Shown in pieces: positions 26,058-35,640 of a DNA stretch of 64,000 nt; the first letter of the stretch is position 1, and every line of letters starts with the position of its first letter. The translations under genes and the position numbers were made by a program. The DNA comes from Segatella buccae ATCC 33574 (lineage in GTDB: Bacteria; Bacteroidota; Bacteroidia; Bacteroidales; Bacteroidaceae), in contig NZ_GL586311.1 in NCBI RefSeq assembly GCF_000184945.1, forward strand, positions 2,355,295-2,419,294. Direction: 5' to 3'. A model generated the notes under the pieces. The model made no database searches, was not told the origin of the DNA, and saw nothing but the letters and a program-made list of their open reading frames with translations.

Positions 26058-28073
26058 TTATAATGTTCCGTAATCGCGTGAATAACGCAGCATCTGGTGG
26101 GCATAACCTTCCGAGTAATCGACTTCCACGTCGACGATCTCCCCACGTTCGTTTCTCTTCAGGGTCAACCGTGGATTGATAAATCCTTTGTAAGGAGCGA
26201 TATTCAGTTTGGCATATCGGGACAAGATCTCTCTATGCAAGTCCGCATCAATGTCAATGGCATACCCCTCCACAAGCCTTCGGGCCGCTTCATAGTCTCC
26301 CTCGCTCTTAATGCGCTGAATTTCCCGCAACAATTCGCCAAACAAGGTGCGCAATTTTGCATAGTCATTCACCTTCAGATAGGTCTTCCTGCCCTTTGGC
26401 TCCCTATCGTCCTGCTCACACACCAACTCTACCGCACCGTCTGCATGGGCCAATGTCCACCGGGCAATGAGCGCCCTGTTACGCATGTGCGCCTCCTCTA
26501 TCTTGTCGCCTTGCTTGATTCTTACCAGTTGGGTCAGCAGCCCGTTCATCAGATAAGAATAGTATTGACTTTTATAAGCTTCGCCGTCAGGCACAAGTCC
26601 GAGTTCCAACACCTTGTCATCAGCCATGTAATATAGTCCGAATAAGTCGGCTCTGGCTTCCTCTATTGTACTTCCGTAGGCCTTCAGCGCATCCGGGTCG
26701 GTGCCCGGCAGGAGTTGTCCGCTGCCATGCCCAAGACATTCGTGCAAGTCTGTATGCAACTCATCGCAAATGTCGCCATATTTCTCTATCAAACAACGGG
26801 TTGAGGCATCAATGACAAACTCATCAAGGAATCCGTTTCCCTTGGCCACTTGATTGTAAGCCTCTGTCAAATTACCAATGGTCACGCTCTTGCTTCCATA
26901 CCTTGCCCTTATCCAATCGGCATTGGGCAGGTTGATGCCTATAGCCGAAGCCGGATATTCGTCTCCGCCAAGCATGGCAGCACACACTACGTGGGCAACC
27001 ACTCCCGTCACAACACGTTTCTTAAAACGCTCATCCACCGGAGAATGGTCTTCAAACCATTGTGCGTTTGAGGAAATACACTGTGTGCGCTTCGTGGCCT
27101 CCATGTCCTTGTATTCCACGATGCCCTCCCATGTGCCTTTAAGGCCCAATGGGTCACCGTACACCTCTATAAAACCATTGATAAAATCGATCATCCCATC
27201 CTGCTGCCTTACCCAGGCTATGGAATAGGTGTCAAAATCCGTCAAATCGCCCGAGCGGTAGAACGCCATCAAATGGTTGATGACCTCCTTTTGTCGGTCG
27301 TTTTCGGCATACTGCAAACTTTTGTCCAACCAATAAATAATCTTGCTGATGGCTTTTCCATACATGCCGTGTTCTTTCCACGTGCATTCTTTGATTGAAC
27401 CATGCTCCTTGACGAGCTTCGAGTTGAGCCCCCAAGAAGGCTGTCCGAGGTTTGTCTGTTCCGGAAATTCACTTTCCGGAACACCCGGGCGGAGCACATC
27501 GTTCTTCTTCTGCGCATAGAAAGTTTCGACTTCTTTCTGGTCAACGCCTTCATAAAAGTTGCAGGCCGAGGTCAACACGAGATCGTCTCCATCGGCCAGA
27601 TTCACCCGTTTGGGTAGCACCTCCGGATCGAAAATAATGGGAAATAGTCTGTCGCACAATGATTCCGGCGATTCCGACTGCAATAAGGAAAGCTGACCGG
27701 CATGGAGTTTGCCTATTTCGGTCTTCAAAAAATCGGGATCAAACCCGGGCTCCAACTTTTCACAACCATAGTGATGGTATATGCCGCTCGAAAACCACAC
27801 ACGCTTCAGATAGGTTTCCAACCCGACAAAATTTTTCAGTTTCCGATCACCTTCATAATTAACATACACGGCTTCCAGCACCTTGCGAATGTCCAGATTA
27901 TACTTTCCCTGCTGGTCGAAGGTGATATCCCGACCATACAATGTAGCCTCTGAAAGACAATATATATACATCTTTTGTCTTAAGGTAAGCCCCTCAAAGC
28001 CTCTTAGAGCATAACGCAGCATCTGCAAATCGGCAAACCGCTCATCTGCAAACGGAAAAAACTCTTTATTCAT
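26058..28073 (-). CDS. Dipeptidyl-peptidase III-like metallopeptidase (M49)
   Basis: A 671-residue zinc peptidase. The M49 signature is plain: HECLGH at about residues 441-446 supplies two histidine ligands and the catalytic glutamate, and EEARAD near 470 supplies the third ligand. There is no signal peptide, so it should work in the cytoplasm, removing dipeptides from the N termini of short peptides. Some family members are wrongly labelled dihydrofolate reductase; nothing here supports that. It sits between the AraC-type regulator (nine-nt gap) and the AlkD-like gene (nine-nt gap). Confidence 0.9.
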   Translation of the reverse strand: MNKEFFPFADERFADLQMLRYALRGFEGLTLRQKMYIYCLSEATLYGRDITFDQQGKYNLDIRKVLEAVYVNYEGDRKLKNFVGLETYLKRVWFSSGIYHHYGCEKLEPGFDPDFLKTEIGKLHAGQLSLLQSESPESLCDRLFPIIFDPEVLPKRVNLADGDDLVLTSACNFYEGVDQKEVETFYAQKKNDVLRPGVPESEFPEQTNLGQPSWGLNSKLVKEHGSIKECTWKEHGMYGKAISKIIYWLDKSLQYAENDRQKEVINHLMAFYRSGDLTDFDTYSIAWVRQQDGMIDFINGFIEVYGDPLGLKGTWEGIVEYKDMEATKRTQCISSNAQWFEDHSPVDERFKKRVVTGVVAHVVCAAMLGGDEYPASAIGINLPNADWIRARYGSKSVTIGNLTEAYNQVAKGNGFLDEFVIDASTRCLIEKYGDICDELHTDLHECLGHGSGQLLPGTDPDALKAYGSTIEEARADLFGLYYMADDKVLELGLVPDGEAYKSQYYSYLMNGLLTQLVRIKQGDKIEEAHMRNRALIARWTLAHADGAVELVCEQDDREPKGRKTYLKVNDYAKLRTLFGELLREIQRIKSEGDYEAARRLVEGYAIDIDADLHREILSRYAKLNIAPYKGFINPRLTLKRNERGEIVDVEVDYSEGYAHQMLRYSRDYGTL

Positions 28074-28082
28074 GTCCTCTTC

Positions 28083-28547
28083 TTACTCTTCACTCTTCGT
28101 CTTTCTCCCTCTGTGCTTGGCCTGCTGCGGGGCTTCCATTGCATGTCGCAGTTTATACTCCCTCGGCGTACACCCGTTGAACTTATAAAAAGACGCATAG
28201 AAACTTTGTCTGTTTGAGAAGCCCACCATGTCAGACACATCTTCCATATTCAGCTTCCGATAACGGCTGTCTATCAAGATGCTCATGGCCTCCTCTATCC
28301 TGAATTTGTTGACAAACGACGTATAGTTCATGTGAAATTTCACATTGACCACGGCAGAGACATAGCGCGTATTCGTGCCAAGTTCTTCCGCCAGTTTTTT
28401 AGCCGAATAGTCCTTGTCTTTATATCGTTTCTTGATGAGAATGATATCAAGTATTTTCCCTTTCATTTCATCCATCACCTTCGGACTCACCAATGTTCGA
28501 TAAGCCGCTTCCTTTTCCTTTATTTCCGTAATGTTGTACTTTACCAT
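28083..28547 (-). CDS. AraC-family DNA-binding protein
   Basis: A 154-residue protein with a C-terminal AraC-type double helix-turn-helix: KLAEELGTNTRYVSAVVN (near 52), then VSDMVGFSNRQSFYASFYKF (near 105), ending in the usual TPREYK motif. There is no ligand-binding domain, only a 40-residue N-terminal part, so it may be controlled by partners or its own level. A basic tail (KHRGRKTKSEE) follows. It is the first gene of an operon with the M49 peptidase and the AlkD-like gene. Confidence 0.85.
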   Translation of the reverse strand: MVKYNITEIKEKEAAYRTLVSPKVMDEMKGKILDIILIKKRYKDKDYSAKKLAEELGTNTRYVSAVVNVKFHMNYTSFVNKFRIEEAMSILIDSRYRKLNMEDVSDMVGFSNRQSFYASFYKFNGCTPREYKLRHAMEAPQQAKHRGRKTKSEE

Positions 28548-28593
28548 GCGCCTCTCTATAATGTGGGATAAACAAATAAATTCTTATTTTTTA

Positions 28594-28625
28594 CAAAAAT
28601 ACACAATGTATTCCGATACTCCAAA
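28594..28625 (-). promoter_or_regulatory. Promoter of the AraC-M49-AlkD operon
   Basis: Minus strand: TTTG (28625-28622), 20 nt, TATTTTTG (28601-28594). Full consensus match; leader about 40 nt. Confidence 0.75.
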
Positions 28626-28817
28626 TATTTACAGGCCAAATCGCACGTTCTCCAACGAATATGCATTCCGATACACCTGCCATCCGTCAAAGGCTGTCCC
28701 AATCACCGACTATAAGAGACGGCAAGGCTGCCCGGCCTCCCTTACCCTCCATGCCAAGAACTCCACCTATAGTGCAAAACCTATTCAAATCAAGAAAAAG
28801 CTTTACTGAAATTCGTA

Positions 28818-29095
28818 TTTCAAAAGTATAGTACACCCGACATGGCTTTTCAAAATGGCCGAAAAACGGAAAAACATTTTCCACTAAGCCCGAACAACCT
28901 TACAAAAGAGCCACACTTGCAAGCCGAAAGAGCCCTTTTCACAACGCCATTCGGGCCGGATTGCATCCACAACAAGATGGCAAAGCCCGCTTTAGGAAAT
29001 TGGGGAGCTAAAAAAGGGGAGCACGTATGTACTCCCCTTGCTATGCAAAGATACTACTAAAAAGTCTTTTTGCAAACCGATGGCGAATATACTTG
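28818..29095 (-). repeat. Dispersed promoter-hairpin element, copy C
   Basis: On the minus strand: TTCGCCATCGG (29087-29077), TTTG (29076-29073), 19 nt, TATCTTTGCAT (29053-29043), then a hairpin (29039-29032 with 29021-29014) and six T residues. GGCTTGCAAGTGTGGCTC follows (28925-28908), and CTATACTTTTGA closes it (28830-28819). Offsets from the first T of TATCTTTG are 128 to GGCTT and 225 to TACTTTTG, the same as in copy A. Between the shared motifs the two copies differ widely. The hairpin also lies about 150 nt past the epimerase stop and may terminate the mannan operon. No gene is seen in the rest of 28626-29189. Confidence 0.6.
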
Positions 29096-29189
29096 ACAAT
29101 AATTACCATCTACCGGTCTCTTGCCGCAACCATGCAGCGAGGGAGAATCATCCCCTGCAACAACTGTCAGCGGAGTGTGCGGCAAAGCA

Positions 29190-30419
29190 CTAAAAGTCCC
29201 GCTCTATGAGCTCCAGGCACATCCGGCTGTTGTGATAGGGACATTTCCAAAAGCCGGCTTTGTCGCCGTCATGATCCACGGTGCCGTCTTCAAGCATGGC
29301 CCAGTACCACTCACCGTGCTGTTCATCGATGAGATGTTTCTGAATGAAGCTCCAACACCTCACGGCTATGTCCAAAGCCTCCTCTATATGGAAATGCTGG
29401 TAAAGGTTGATGTGCCCGATGACCGTTTCACATTCCACCCACCATTGGCGTTGAAGGTCTTGGCGGCCGGTGTCTTTCCAGTGCTCATAGATCATGGCCC
29501 CGTCCTTCCTCAGCCCCTCATCGGCAGCAAAAGCCACACGCCTTACCACCGGTTCCACCCGTTGCAACATTTTCTTGTCACCCAGTACAAGAGCCGCTTC
29601 ATGGAGTAGCCACGAGGCTTCTATGTCATGCCCGTAACTTTCCACATTTCTTTTCCCTTCCCATTTATCGTTAAAGAAAAGGTCGAGATGGTAAGTTTGC
29701 TTGTTCAGGAGCTTGTTGATAAAGATGTCAAGCAAGTTTTCGGCCGACTTGCCCACACGCCACATGGTTTGTTCTCCCTCCGTGCCATGCTCCACAGGGC
29801 TTATTCCCATCTCTTTCATGCAACGATAGAGATTGGTGTAAGGCTCTATGATATGGAGATGCGTATTCATGGTGCGGCTGCCATTTTCGTCCTTGTCGCT
29901 CAGGCGCATATCGGCTATAGGTGCCCATTCACGAGTAAGTGCCTCCACATAGCCGTTGTTTTCGGCATCAAAGGCATGACGCTCTATGTCGTCATAGAGC
30001 GACAAAGCCACAGCCAAAGCCTCTTTGTCGCCTGTGGCCCGTGCATATTCGGAAAAGCCGTAGATGGCAAAGCCTATGGCATAGGTCTGCTTTTTGGTGT
30101 CTACGGGGTTCCCCTTATAGTCCACACTCCAATACAGGCCGCCATACTCCTTGTCTAAAAAATGGGCTTCGATATAGTCTTTAGCCCGCCGGGCTGTTTC
30201 CAGATATTCCCGCTTCTTCAACACACGGTAGGATGCGGCAAACGACCAAAGGATGCGGGCATTCATGACGGCTCCTTTATCGGCCTCGGGATGGACATTC
30301 TCATAGCCATCGATGCGTCCGTAGAAGCCCCCGTTTTCGTGGTCGGTCACGTTGTTAATCCAATAAGGAAGGATGTTGTTGGTAAGCACATCCCTCATAG
30401 TAAGTTTAAAGCTGTTCAC
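29190..30419 (-). CDS. AGE-family epimerase, probably cellobiose/mannobiose 2-epimerase
   Basis: A 409-residue (alpha/alpha)6-barrel of the N-acylglucosamine 2-epimerase family. Conserved segments include ENGGFYGRIDG (near 28), MNARILWSFAASYR, NTHLHIIEPYTNLYR with the metal-free His pair, and ESYGHDIEASWLLHEAA. There is no signal peptide. In mannan loci this enzyme turns beta-1,4-mannobiose into mannosyl-glucose, the substrate of the GH130 phosphorylase encoded two genes upstream. The neighbours strongly favour mannobiose over cellobiose, but sequence alone does not decide. It is the last gene of the second mannan unit. Confidence 0.88.
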   Translation of the reverse strand: MNSFKLTMRDVLTNNILPYWINNVTDHENGGFYGRIDGYENVHPEADKGAVMNARILWSFAASYRVLKKREYLETARRAKDYIEAHFLDKEYGGLYWSVDYKGNPVDTKKQTYAIGFAIYGFSEYARATGDKEALAVALSLYDDIERHAFDAENNGYVEALTREWAPIADMRLSDKDENGSRTMNTHLHIIEPYTNLYRCMKEMGISPVEHGTEGEQTMWRVGKSAENLLDIFINKLLNKQTYHLDLFFNDKWEGKRNVESYGHDIEASWLLHEAALVLGDKKMLQRVEPVVRRVAFAADEGLRKDGAMIYEHWKDTGRQDLQRQWWVECETVIGHINLYQHFHIEEALDIAVRCWSFIQKHLIDEQHGEWYWAMLEDGTVDHDGDKAGFWKCPYHNSRMCLELIERDF

Positions 30420-30461
30420 GTCAGTAGCATTTTATGGTTTAACTCTACAAGGTTGTCACCG

Positions 30462-31838
30462 TCAGTCTTCCACCTGCTGCAAGGAGACCAACTGCCGGCC
30501 TATTTCCTTCATCTTACTTTTGGTCAGCGGATACACCACCATGATGAAGACCATCAACAAGGCTATGGCGGCAGGAATCCAACTCATAGTGAGCTTCATG
30601 CCGAGAATGGCACTCTCGGTCTGGGAGGCGGCATTGGGCACAAGCCCGAAAGCGGCAAACAGCCACAGCACGGCACTGCCTGCGATGGCTCCGCCAAACT
30701 TCTGGGCCATGGACCCCGAAGAGAATATCAGTCCGGTGGAGGAAGAACCATCCTTCACTCTCGCATAGTCGGCCACATCGGCATACATGCTCCACACCAG
30801 CGGAGACACAATGCCCGTGCAGATGGAAATGAGTATTTGCAACAACAGCATGAGGATGAAACCGGCATTGGTGCAAGGCACGAAAAAGAAGGCTATGCTC
30901 AACACGGCCAGCAACACGCCGGCCAACCCAAATGTCTTGCGCTTACCCAACCGGCGACTGACGGGCACGGCCACCACCACACCTATCATGTTGCACACCT
31001 CACCGACAGCCAGAAACAGACCGGCAAAGAAGAGGAAACTGATGGCACCCAACTCGATGCTGGCATTCTCGCCGATGTAATATTTGAAATAATAGGCCAC
31101 CGTGGCTCCACGCACCGTATTGAAAAGATTTGTGCAGAGGGCGGCTACGGTCAACAGCCACCAAGGGGCATTGCGCACCAGAGAAGACAGGTCGGAGCCC
31201 AAGGCCGTGGCCTCAGCCTTCACGTGTTCTTTAGTCAACTTGAAGGAGAGCAGGAATAAGAGAAAGCAGAAAACTGCAATAACGATCATGGCACTCTGCC
31301 AAGCCGAACTCTCTGTGCCGCCCTGCTGCTTAAAAAGGTTGCAAAGCGGCTCCCACGCAAACAGGGCGATGAACGAACCGGCGTAGGCAAAGAACATGCG
31401 AAAACTCGAGAAGACGGTCTTCTCGTCAGAATCATTGGTCATCACGCCAAGCATAGAGCCGTATGGCACATTGATGCCGGTATAGACGGTCATCATCAAT
31501 ATGTAGGTGACGTATGCCCACACCAACTTTCCCGTTTCGCCCAAGTCGGGTGTCGTGAACAACAGCACGCCGGAAATGGCAAACGGAGCTGCAAAGAAAA
31601 GCAGATAGGGACGGTACTTGCCCCAACGGGTGTGCGTGCGGTCGGCTATGACACCCATCATAGGGTCGCTCACGGTGTCCCATATCCGAGTGACGAGCAT
31701 CAATGTGGCCGTAGCCCCCAAGGACAGACCGAACACATCGCTGTAAAAAATAGGTAGATAATAGGAGAATATCTTCCAAAACATGCTGGAAGACATGTCA
31801 CCGAAACCGTATCCGATTTTTTCTTTTAAACTTGCCAT
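30462..31838 (-). CDS. GPH-family sugar:cation symporter (MFS)
   Basis: A 458-residue inner membrane transporter with about 12 transmembrane helices. The start (KEKIGYGFGDMSSSMFW) and the loop DPMMGVIADRTHTRWGKYRP are hallmarks of the glycoside-pentoside-hexuronide:cation symporter family. It probably brings mannobiose or longer manno-oligosaccharides from periplasm to cytoplasm for the epimerase and GH130 enzyme on either side of it. It starts 46 nt after the GH130 stop. Confidence 0.92.
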   Translation of the reverse strand: MASLKEKIGYGFGDMSSSMFWKIFSYYLPIFYSDVFGLSLGATATLMLVTRIWDTVSDPMMGVIADRTHTRWGKYRPYLLFFAAPFAISGVLLFTTPDLGETGKLVWAYVTYILMMTVYTGINVPYGSMLGVMTNDSDEKTVFSSFRMFFAYAGSFIALFAWEPLCNLFKQQGGTESSAWQSAMIVIAVFCFLLFLLSFKLTKEHVKAEATALGSDLSSLVRNAPWWLLTVAALCTNLFNTVRGATVAYYFKYYIGENASIELGAISFLFFAGLFLAVGEVCNMIGVVVAVPVSRRLGKRKTFGLAGVLLAVLSIAFFFVPCTNAGFILMLLLQILISICTGIVSPLVWSMYADVADYARVKDGSSSTGLIFSSGSMAQKFGGAIAGSAVLWLFAAFGLVPNAASQTESAILGMKLTMSWIPAAIALLMVFIMVVYPLTKSKMKEIGRQLVSLQQVED

Positions 31839-31883
31839 ACTTGCTTTCTGAATTTAAGTGTTGAAGATGTCGCCGGCAACGGT

Positions 31884-33053
31884 TCATTGCCCCATCGCCT
31901 TGTTCTTGGCCACCAGCCGCTTGATGGTCTCCACACTGGCCGAAGTGGTGAAACCGTCTTCGGGAGTATTCATGCAATAGTCCACCAACCGGTCGATGGT
32001 GGAAGTGGCTACGTGCATACGGGTATCCGACGAAGCATAATAGATGAACACCTTGCCGTCTTCATCGGCTATCCAGCCATTGGCAAAGACGACATTCATC
32101 ACATCACCGATATATTCTTCACCTTCCGGCACCAGGAAATAACCTCCCGGCCGGGCTATGACGCGGGTCGGGTCGTCGAGGGCCGTCATGTACATATAGA
32201 GCACATAGCGCAGCCCGGAAGCGCACCCACGCACGCCATGGGCCAGATGCAACCAGCCACGGTCGGTCTTGATGGGATGGGGCCCTTCGCCGTTTTTCAC
32301 TTCCATGATGGTGTGGTAATGACGCAGATTGATGATTTTTTCTTCTTTCACCTCAGCATGGGTGATATCATCAACAAGTGCCCAACCGATGCCGCCTCCC
32401 GAACCGGTATCGATGAAACCGTCTTGCGGCCGGGTGTAAAACGCATACTTGCCATTGACAAATTCGGGGTGCAACACCACGTTACGCTGCTGACTCTTGG
32501 CCTTCAAGTCGGGCAGTCGCTCCCAGTTGACCAGGTCCTTGGTACGGGCAATGGCCGCGGTAGCCGTGGCGGCACTCAGATCGCCGGGCACACTGTCGTC
32601 GTGCCGCTCGGCACAGAACACGCCATAGATGTAGCCGTCTTCATGGCTTGTGAGCCGCATGTCGTAGATATTAGTCGCCGGCACCACATCATCAGGCATG
32701 GTGATGGGTTCGTCCCAGAAGCGGAAGTTATCTACACCATTGGGGCTTTCGGCCACGGCGAAAAAGCTCTTGCGGTCGGCTCCTTCCACCCGCACCACCA
32801 GCAAGTATTTGCCATTCCACTTGATGGCTCCACTGTTTAGCGTGGCATTCATCATGATGCGCTGCATGAAATAGGGATTGTCCTTCTCGTTGAAGTCATA
32901 ACGCCACTCCAAGGGCGTATGTTCAGCTGTCAGAATGGGATACTTATACTTCTCGTAGATGCCGTTGCCACACTCCAACGGTTCGTTCTTTCTGCCTAAC
33001 AACTCTTCGTGACGGGCACGAATTTGCCGTACTCTTGTCTTAAAATCTGTCAT
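31884..33053 (-). CDS. GH130 4-O-beta-D-mannosyl-D-glucose phosphorylase
   Basis: A 389-residue cytoplasmic phosphorylase with the five-bladed propeller of GH130. The proton-donor aspartate is D131 in NIYDMRLTSHEDG, the position used by the characterised Bacteroides enzyme. Phosphate-binding basic residues are visible at QQRNVVLHPEF and RHYHTIMEVKNGEGPHPI. It splits mannosyl-glucose with phosphate into mannose 1-phosphate and glucose. With the epimerase it forms the known route that saves one ATP per disaccharide. Confidence 0.93.
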   Translation of the reverse strand: MTDFKTRVRQIRARHEELLGRKNEPLECGNGIYEKYKYPILTAEHTPLEWRYDFNEKDNPYFMQRIMMNATLNSGAIKWNGKYLLVVRVEGADRKSFFAVAESPNGVDNFRFWDEPITMPDDVVPATNIYDMRLTSHEDGYIYGVFCAERHDDSVPGDLSAATATAAIARTKDLVNWERLPDLKAKSQQRNVVLHPEFVNGKYAFYTRPQDGFIDTGSGGGIGWALVDDITHAEVKEEKIINLRHYHTIMEVKNGEGPHPIKTDRGWLHLAHGVRGCASGLRYVLYMYMTALDDPTRVIARPGGYFLVPEGEEYIGDVMNVVFANGWIADEDGKVFIYYASSDTRMHVATSTIDRLVDYCMNTPEDGFTTSASVETIKRLVAKNKAMGQ

Positions 33054-33088
33054 GATTATATTTCTTTTATATTGTTATTCTCAATCTT

Positions 33089-34168
33089 CTATTTGACTTT
33101 TCTGATATCTTTGACCGTGCAGACCTCTTTCAGATCCACCCACTTCTTGAAATCCGGTGCAGCCTTGTCACCTGTGGCCGGCAAGTAAGATTCTTCTTCC
33201 GGCTTCTGCCAGTCGTTGCGCCAAAAGAGCACATAACTCAACTTGTACTGCCGCAATACCGGCCAAAGAGTGTTCATGAACCAGTCGGTTTTCTTGCCTA
33301 TCCCCCTACAACCGGTCTCGGTCAAAGCGGCGAGCTTATGTTCTTTCGATGCCACCGACACCAATACATCAAGCGTCTCTTTGAGGTTCTTGCTATAAGC
33401 GGCATCGTTGTTGTCAAATTCGTAGATATCCACCCCAATGAGGTCTACATATTGGTTGCCGGGATAACGCTCCATAAAAGCTGCTTCCGTTTTCACATCG
33501 CTGAGATTGGGTGACCAAGCCCACACGATGTTGTTGCAACGATATTGGTCTACCAATTTGTGATGGGTAAATGTAAAAAGGTTTATATACTCCTCGGCTG
33601 TACAGCTCTTTGCTCCCCACCAGAACCATCCGCCATTCATTTCGTGCCATGGGCGGAATATTACGGGTATCCGTTGCCCGCCGGGAGTCTGCAAAGAGTT
33701 GATAAACGCTGCCACGGTCTCCAGCCAACCTTCAAATTTCCGGTACTGGCTTCCTCCACGAAGTACGTCTTTTACGGCTTCGCCTGAAGAATCCCAAGCG
33801 TTTTCTCCCGTAACAGGATTCCACGGATGCCAACTCAGGGTGACGATACCACCCCGCAGATAGTGGGCGATGATTTCACGCCGCATACGCTCAAACGACA
33901 CCCCATCGAGGTTTTCATCGCTGCCAAGCTCTATCTTGCCCAAGTCGAAGCCCATCACTGCAGGATAATCACCTACGGTTTCAAGCACATCAGATCGCCC
34001 ATTGTCCCATTTCCAAGTCGTTCCATAGACAGGAGAGTCCTGATGGCCGAGCATGATTCCTTTTTTCTGCAACTTCTGCAATCTCTTGACCAACTCCCGG
34101 GCCGGTGTCTGTGCACCAATACCCACGCTCATGAGCATGGCTGCCAAAACTACACTTATCTTTTTCAT
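33089..34168 (-). CDS. GH26 endo-beta-1,4-mannanase
   Basis: Started at ATG 34168 (MKKISVVLAAMLMSVGIGAQ), a clean type I signal peptide; 359 aa. An ATG at 34249 would add 27 unlikely residues and overlap the esterase. The GH26 barrel shows the acid/base glutamate in RPWHEMNGGWFWWG (near 190) and the nucleophile glutamate in LTETGCRGIG (near 290). The lack of a lipobox suggests a periplasmic or secreted enzyme that cuts imported manno-oligosaccharides. It ends 35 nt before the GH130 gene. Confidence 0.93.
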   Translation of the reverse strand: MKKISVVLAAMLMSVGIGAQTPARELVKRLQKLQKKGIMLGHQDSPVYGTTWKWDNGRSDVLETVGDYPAVMGFDLGKIELGSDENLDGVSFERMRREIIAHYLRGGIVTLSWHPWNPVTGENAWDSSGEAVKDVLRGGSQYRKFEGWLETVAAFINSLQTPGGQRIPVIFRPWHEMNGGWFWWGAKSCTAEEYINLFTFTHHKLVDQYRCNNIVWAWSPNLSDVKTEAAFMERYPGNQYVDLIGVDIYEFDNNDAAYSKNLKETLDVLVSVASKEHKLAALTETGCRGIGKKTDWFMNTLWPVLRQYKLSYVLFWRNDWQKPEEESYLPATGDKAAPDFKKWVDLKEVCTVKDIRKVK

Positions 34169-34185
34169 ATTCCACACAGCATTTG

Positions 34186-35466
34186 TCATTTGATGTTCAT
34201 CCGGCCAAGCAACCAGTTCTCCCATTCGTCCCACTGCTCTTGATACCAATAGTGCGCAGTCTGCGGATAGACACTAAGCTGCTTGGGGGCCTTGACTGCA
34301 TTATAGGTTGCATAGGCAGAGTTGGGCGGAACCACCTCGTCGTTATAGCCGAAAGAGAACCATCCGGGCACCGTAATGCGCCGGGCGAAATTGACACCAT
34401 CGTAGTATTGAGAACCTGCCAAATGGACCTCAGATGGTTTCTTGTTCCATATAAAATACTGGGGCCAACCGGGAGCCACACCGCTCAAAGCTGCCAGATG
34501 ATCGCACAAGGCTGCATGCACGGCTCCATAGAACGTGACACGCTTGTCCAACGCGGTGACAGCCAACGACAGGAAACCGCCTTGGCTCGATCCGGTGACA
34601 CCCAACGTGCGACCGTCCCACTCGGGAAGAGAAGCAATATAATCTACGGCACGGACGGCTCCTACCACCACATGCTTATAATAATTCTTATCCGGCTGAT
34701 CAATATTAGTCTCCCAATATCCGTTCAAGGCTCCATTGCCCAAATCGTCGTACACTTTTTGCGGCATAGTGACCGACACCCCATGTATGCCTATCTCCAA
34801 AGTGACGGCTCCTCGGGAGGCTGTATAGACATCTCCGGCGTAGGGACGGACACCGGCACCGGGCACTCTCAACAAAGCCGGATACCTACCCGGCTTGACC
34901 GGTATGCAGAGAATGCCGTAAACCCGCCGATTGGGAGTGTCGTTGGTAAAGTCCACTTCGTAGACATTCACGTCTTTCGTACACCGTTCGGGTAACAGCC
35001 TCCGATGCGGATTGATGTCAAGTTTGCGAGCTTCATCAAGCGCCCTACGCCAAAAGACATCAAAATCCTCAGGCACTTTGGCATGATCTCTAATTTCCAA
35101 AGGAGAAAATCCTACCATACAAAGTCCTTCATACTTCCTGCCTTCTACGTCGGCTATGACTTTCAGACGATAAAAACCGGGATGCTTCATCGTGCCCGTC
35201 CATTTCATGGTACCATCTTTCAAAACGACATTCTGTTTCTTCACTTCGGGAAACATCACCGGACCGACTTCATAATCGACCTTGACATGCTCAAGCAGCG
35301 TGCCCGACTTACGGACATCCACCGTAAAACCGGCATTCTCACCCACGCGATAATTCCAATCTTTATGGTCGGGTGTAACCGTTACGACAATATTATTTCC
35401 ACGAATCTGGGCTCCAACAGACAGCACGACTATCAAAGTCTGCAAAAACAAACACAGTCTTTTCAT
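34186..35466 (-). CDS. Acetyl esterase of the acetylxylan esterase (CE7-like) family
   Basis: A 426-residue exported alpha/beta-hydrolase. The signal peptide is MKRLCLFLQTLIVVLSVGAQ. An N-terminal beta-sandwich of about 130 residues precedes the hydrolase, whose nucleophile motif is GVTGSSQGG (near 285). The aspartate near EVVPPNSAYA and the histidine in QTAHYW complete a plausible triad. In this locus it should remove acetyl groups from glucomannan chains. It is the first gene of the second transcription unit, after the promoter and terminator at 35509-35615. Confidence 0.85.
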   Translation of the reverse strand: MKRLCLFLQTLIVVLSVGAQIRGNNIVVTVTPDHKDWNYRVGENAGFTVDVRKSGTLLEHVKVDYEVGPVMFPEVKKQNVVLKDGTMKWTGTMKHPGFYRLKVIADVEGRKYEGLCMVGFSPLEIRDHAKVPEDFDVFWRRALDEARKLDINPHRRLLPERCTKDVNVYEVDFTNDTPNRRVYGILCIPVKPGRYPALLRVPGAGVRPYAGDVYTASRGAVTLEIGIHGVSVTMPQKVYDDLGNGALNGYWETNIDQPDKNYYKHVVVGAVRAVDYIASLPEWDGRTLGVTGSSQGGFLSLAVTALDKRVTFYGAVHAALCDHLAALSGVAPGWPQYFIWNKKPSEVHLAGSQYYDGVNFARRITVPGWFSFGYNDEVVPPNSAYATYNAVKAPKQLSVYPQTAHYWYQEQWDEWENWLLGRMNIK

Positions 35467-35508
35467 TTCAAGTTATTGTTGTTTAGGATAATGATTATTC
35501 ATCGAGTG

Positions 35509-35567
35509 CAAAGATAAAACAAAAAAACTACATTGATTGATACTTTCTTATCGAAAGATAATACTTT
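35509..35567 (-). promoter_or_regulatory. Promoter and candidate operator of mannan unit 2
   Basis: The minus-strand -7 box is TATCTTTG (35516-35509). AAAGTATCAA (35546-35537) lies 20 nt upstream, covering the -33 position, and a second AAAGTA lies 21 nt further up (35567-35562). The same pair with the same spacings occurs at mannan unit 1. TTTG is missing at -33, which suggests that an activator is needed. Confidence 0.6.
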
Positions 35568-35574
35568 AATACCT

Positions 35575-35615
35575 AAAAAAGAATTAGGTGGAAGGACTGC
35601 CCCCTCCACCTAATT
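35575..35615 (-). terminator. Terminator after the GH5/BACON gene
   Basis: 35582-35592 (aattaggtgga) pairs perfectly with 35605-35615, and the minus strand continues with six T residues (35580-35575). It separates the SusCD unit from the esterase unit. Confidence 0.88.
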
Positions 35616-35640
35616 TTCAATGCAAAATTTGACTAAGTTT

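Noticed and set aside
26058..28073. Dihydrofolate reductase label for this protein
   Set aside because: HECLGH and EEARAD show an M49 zinc peptidase; nothing in the sequence resembles a folate reductase.
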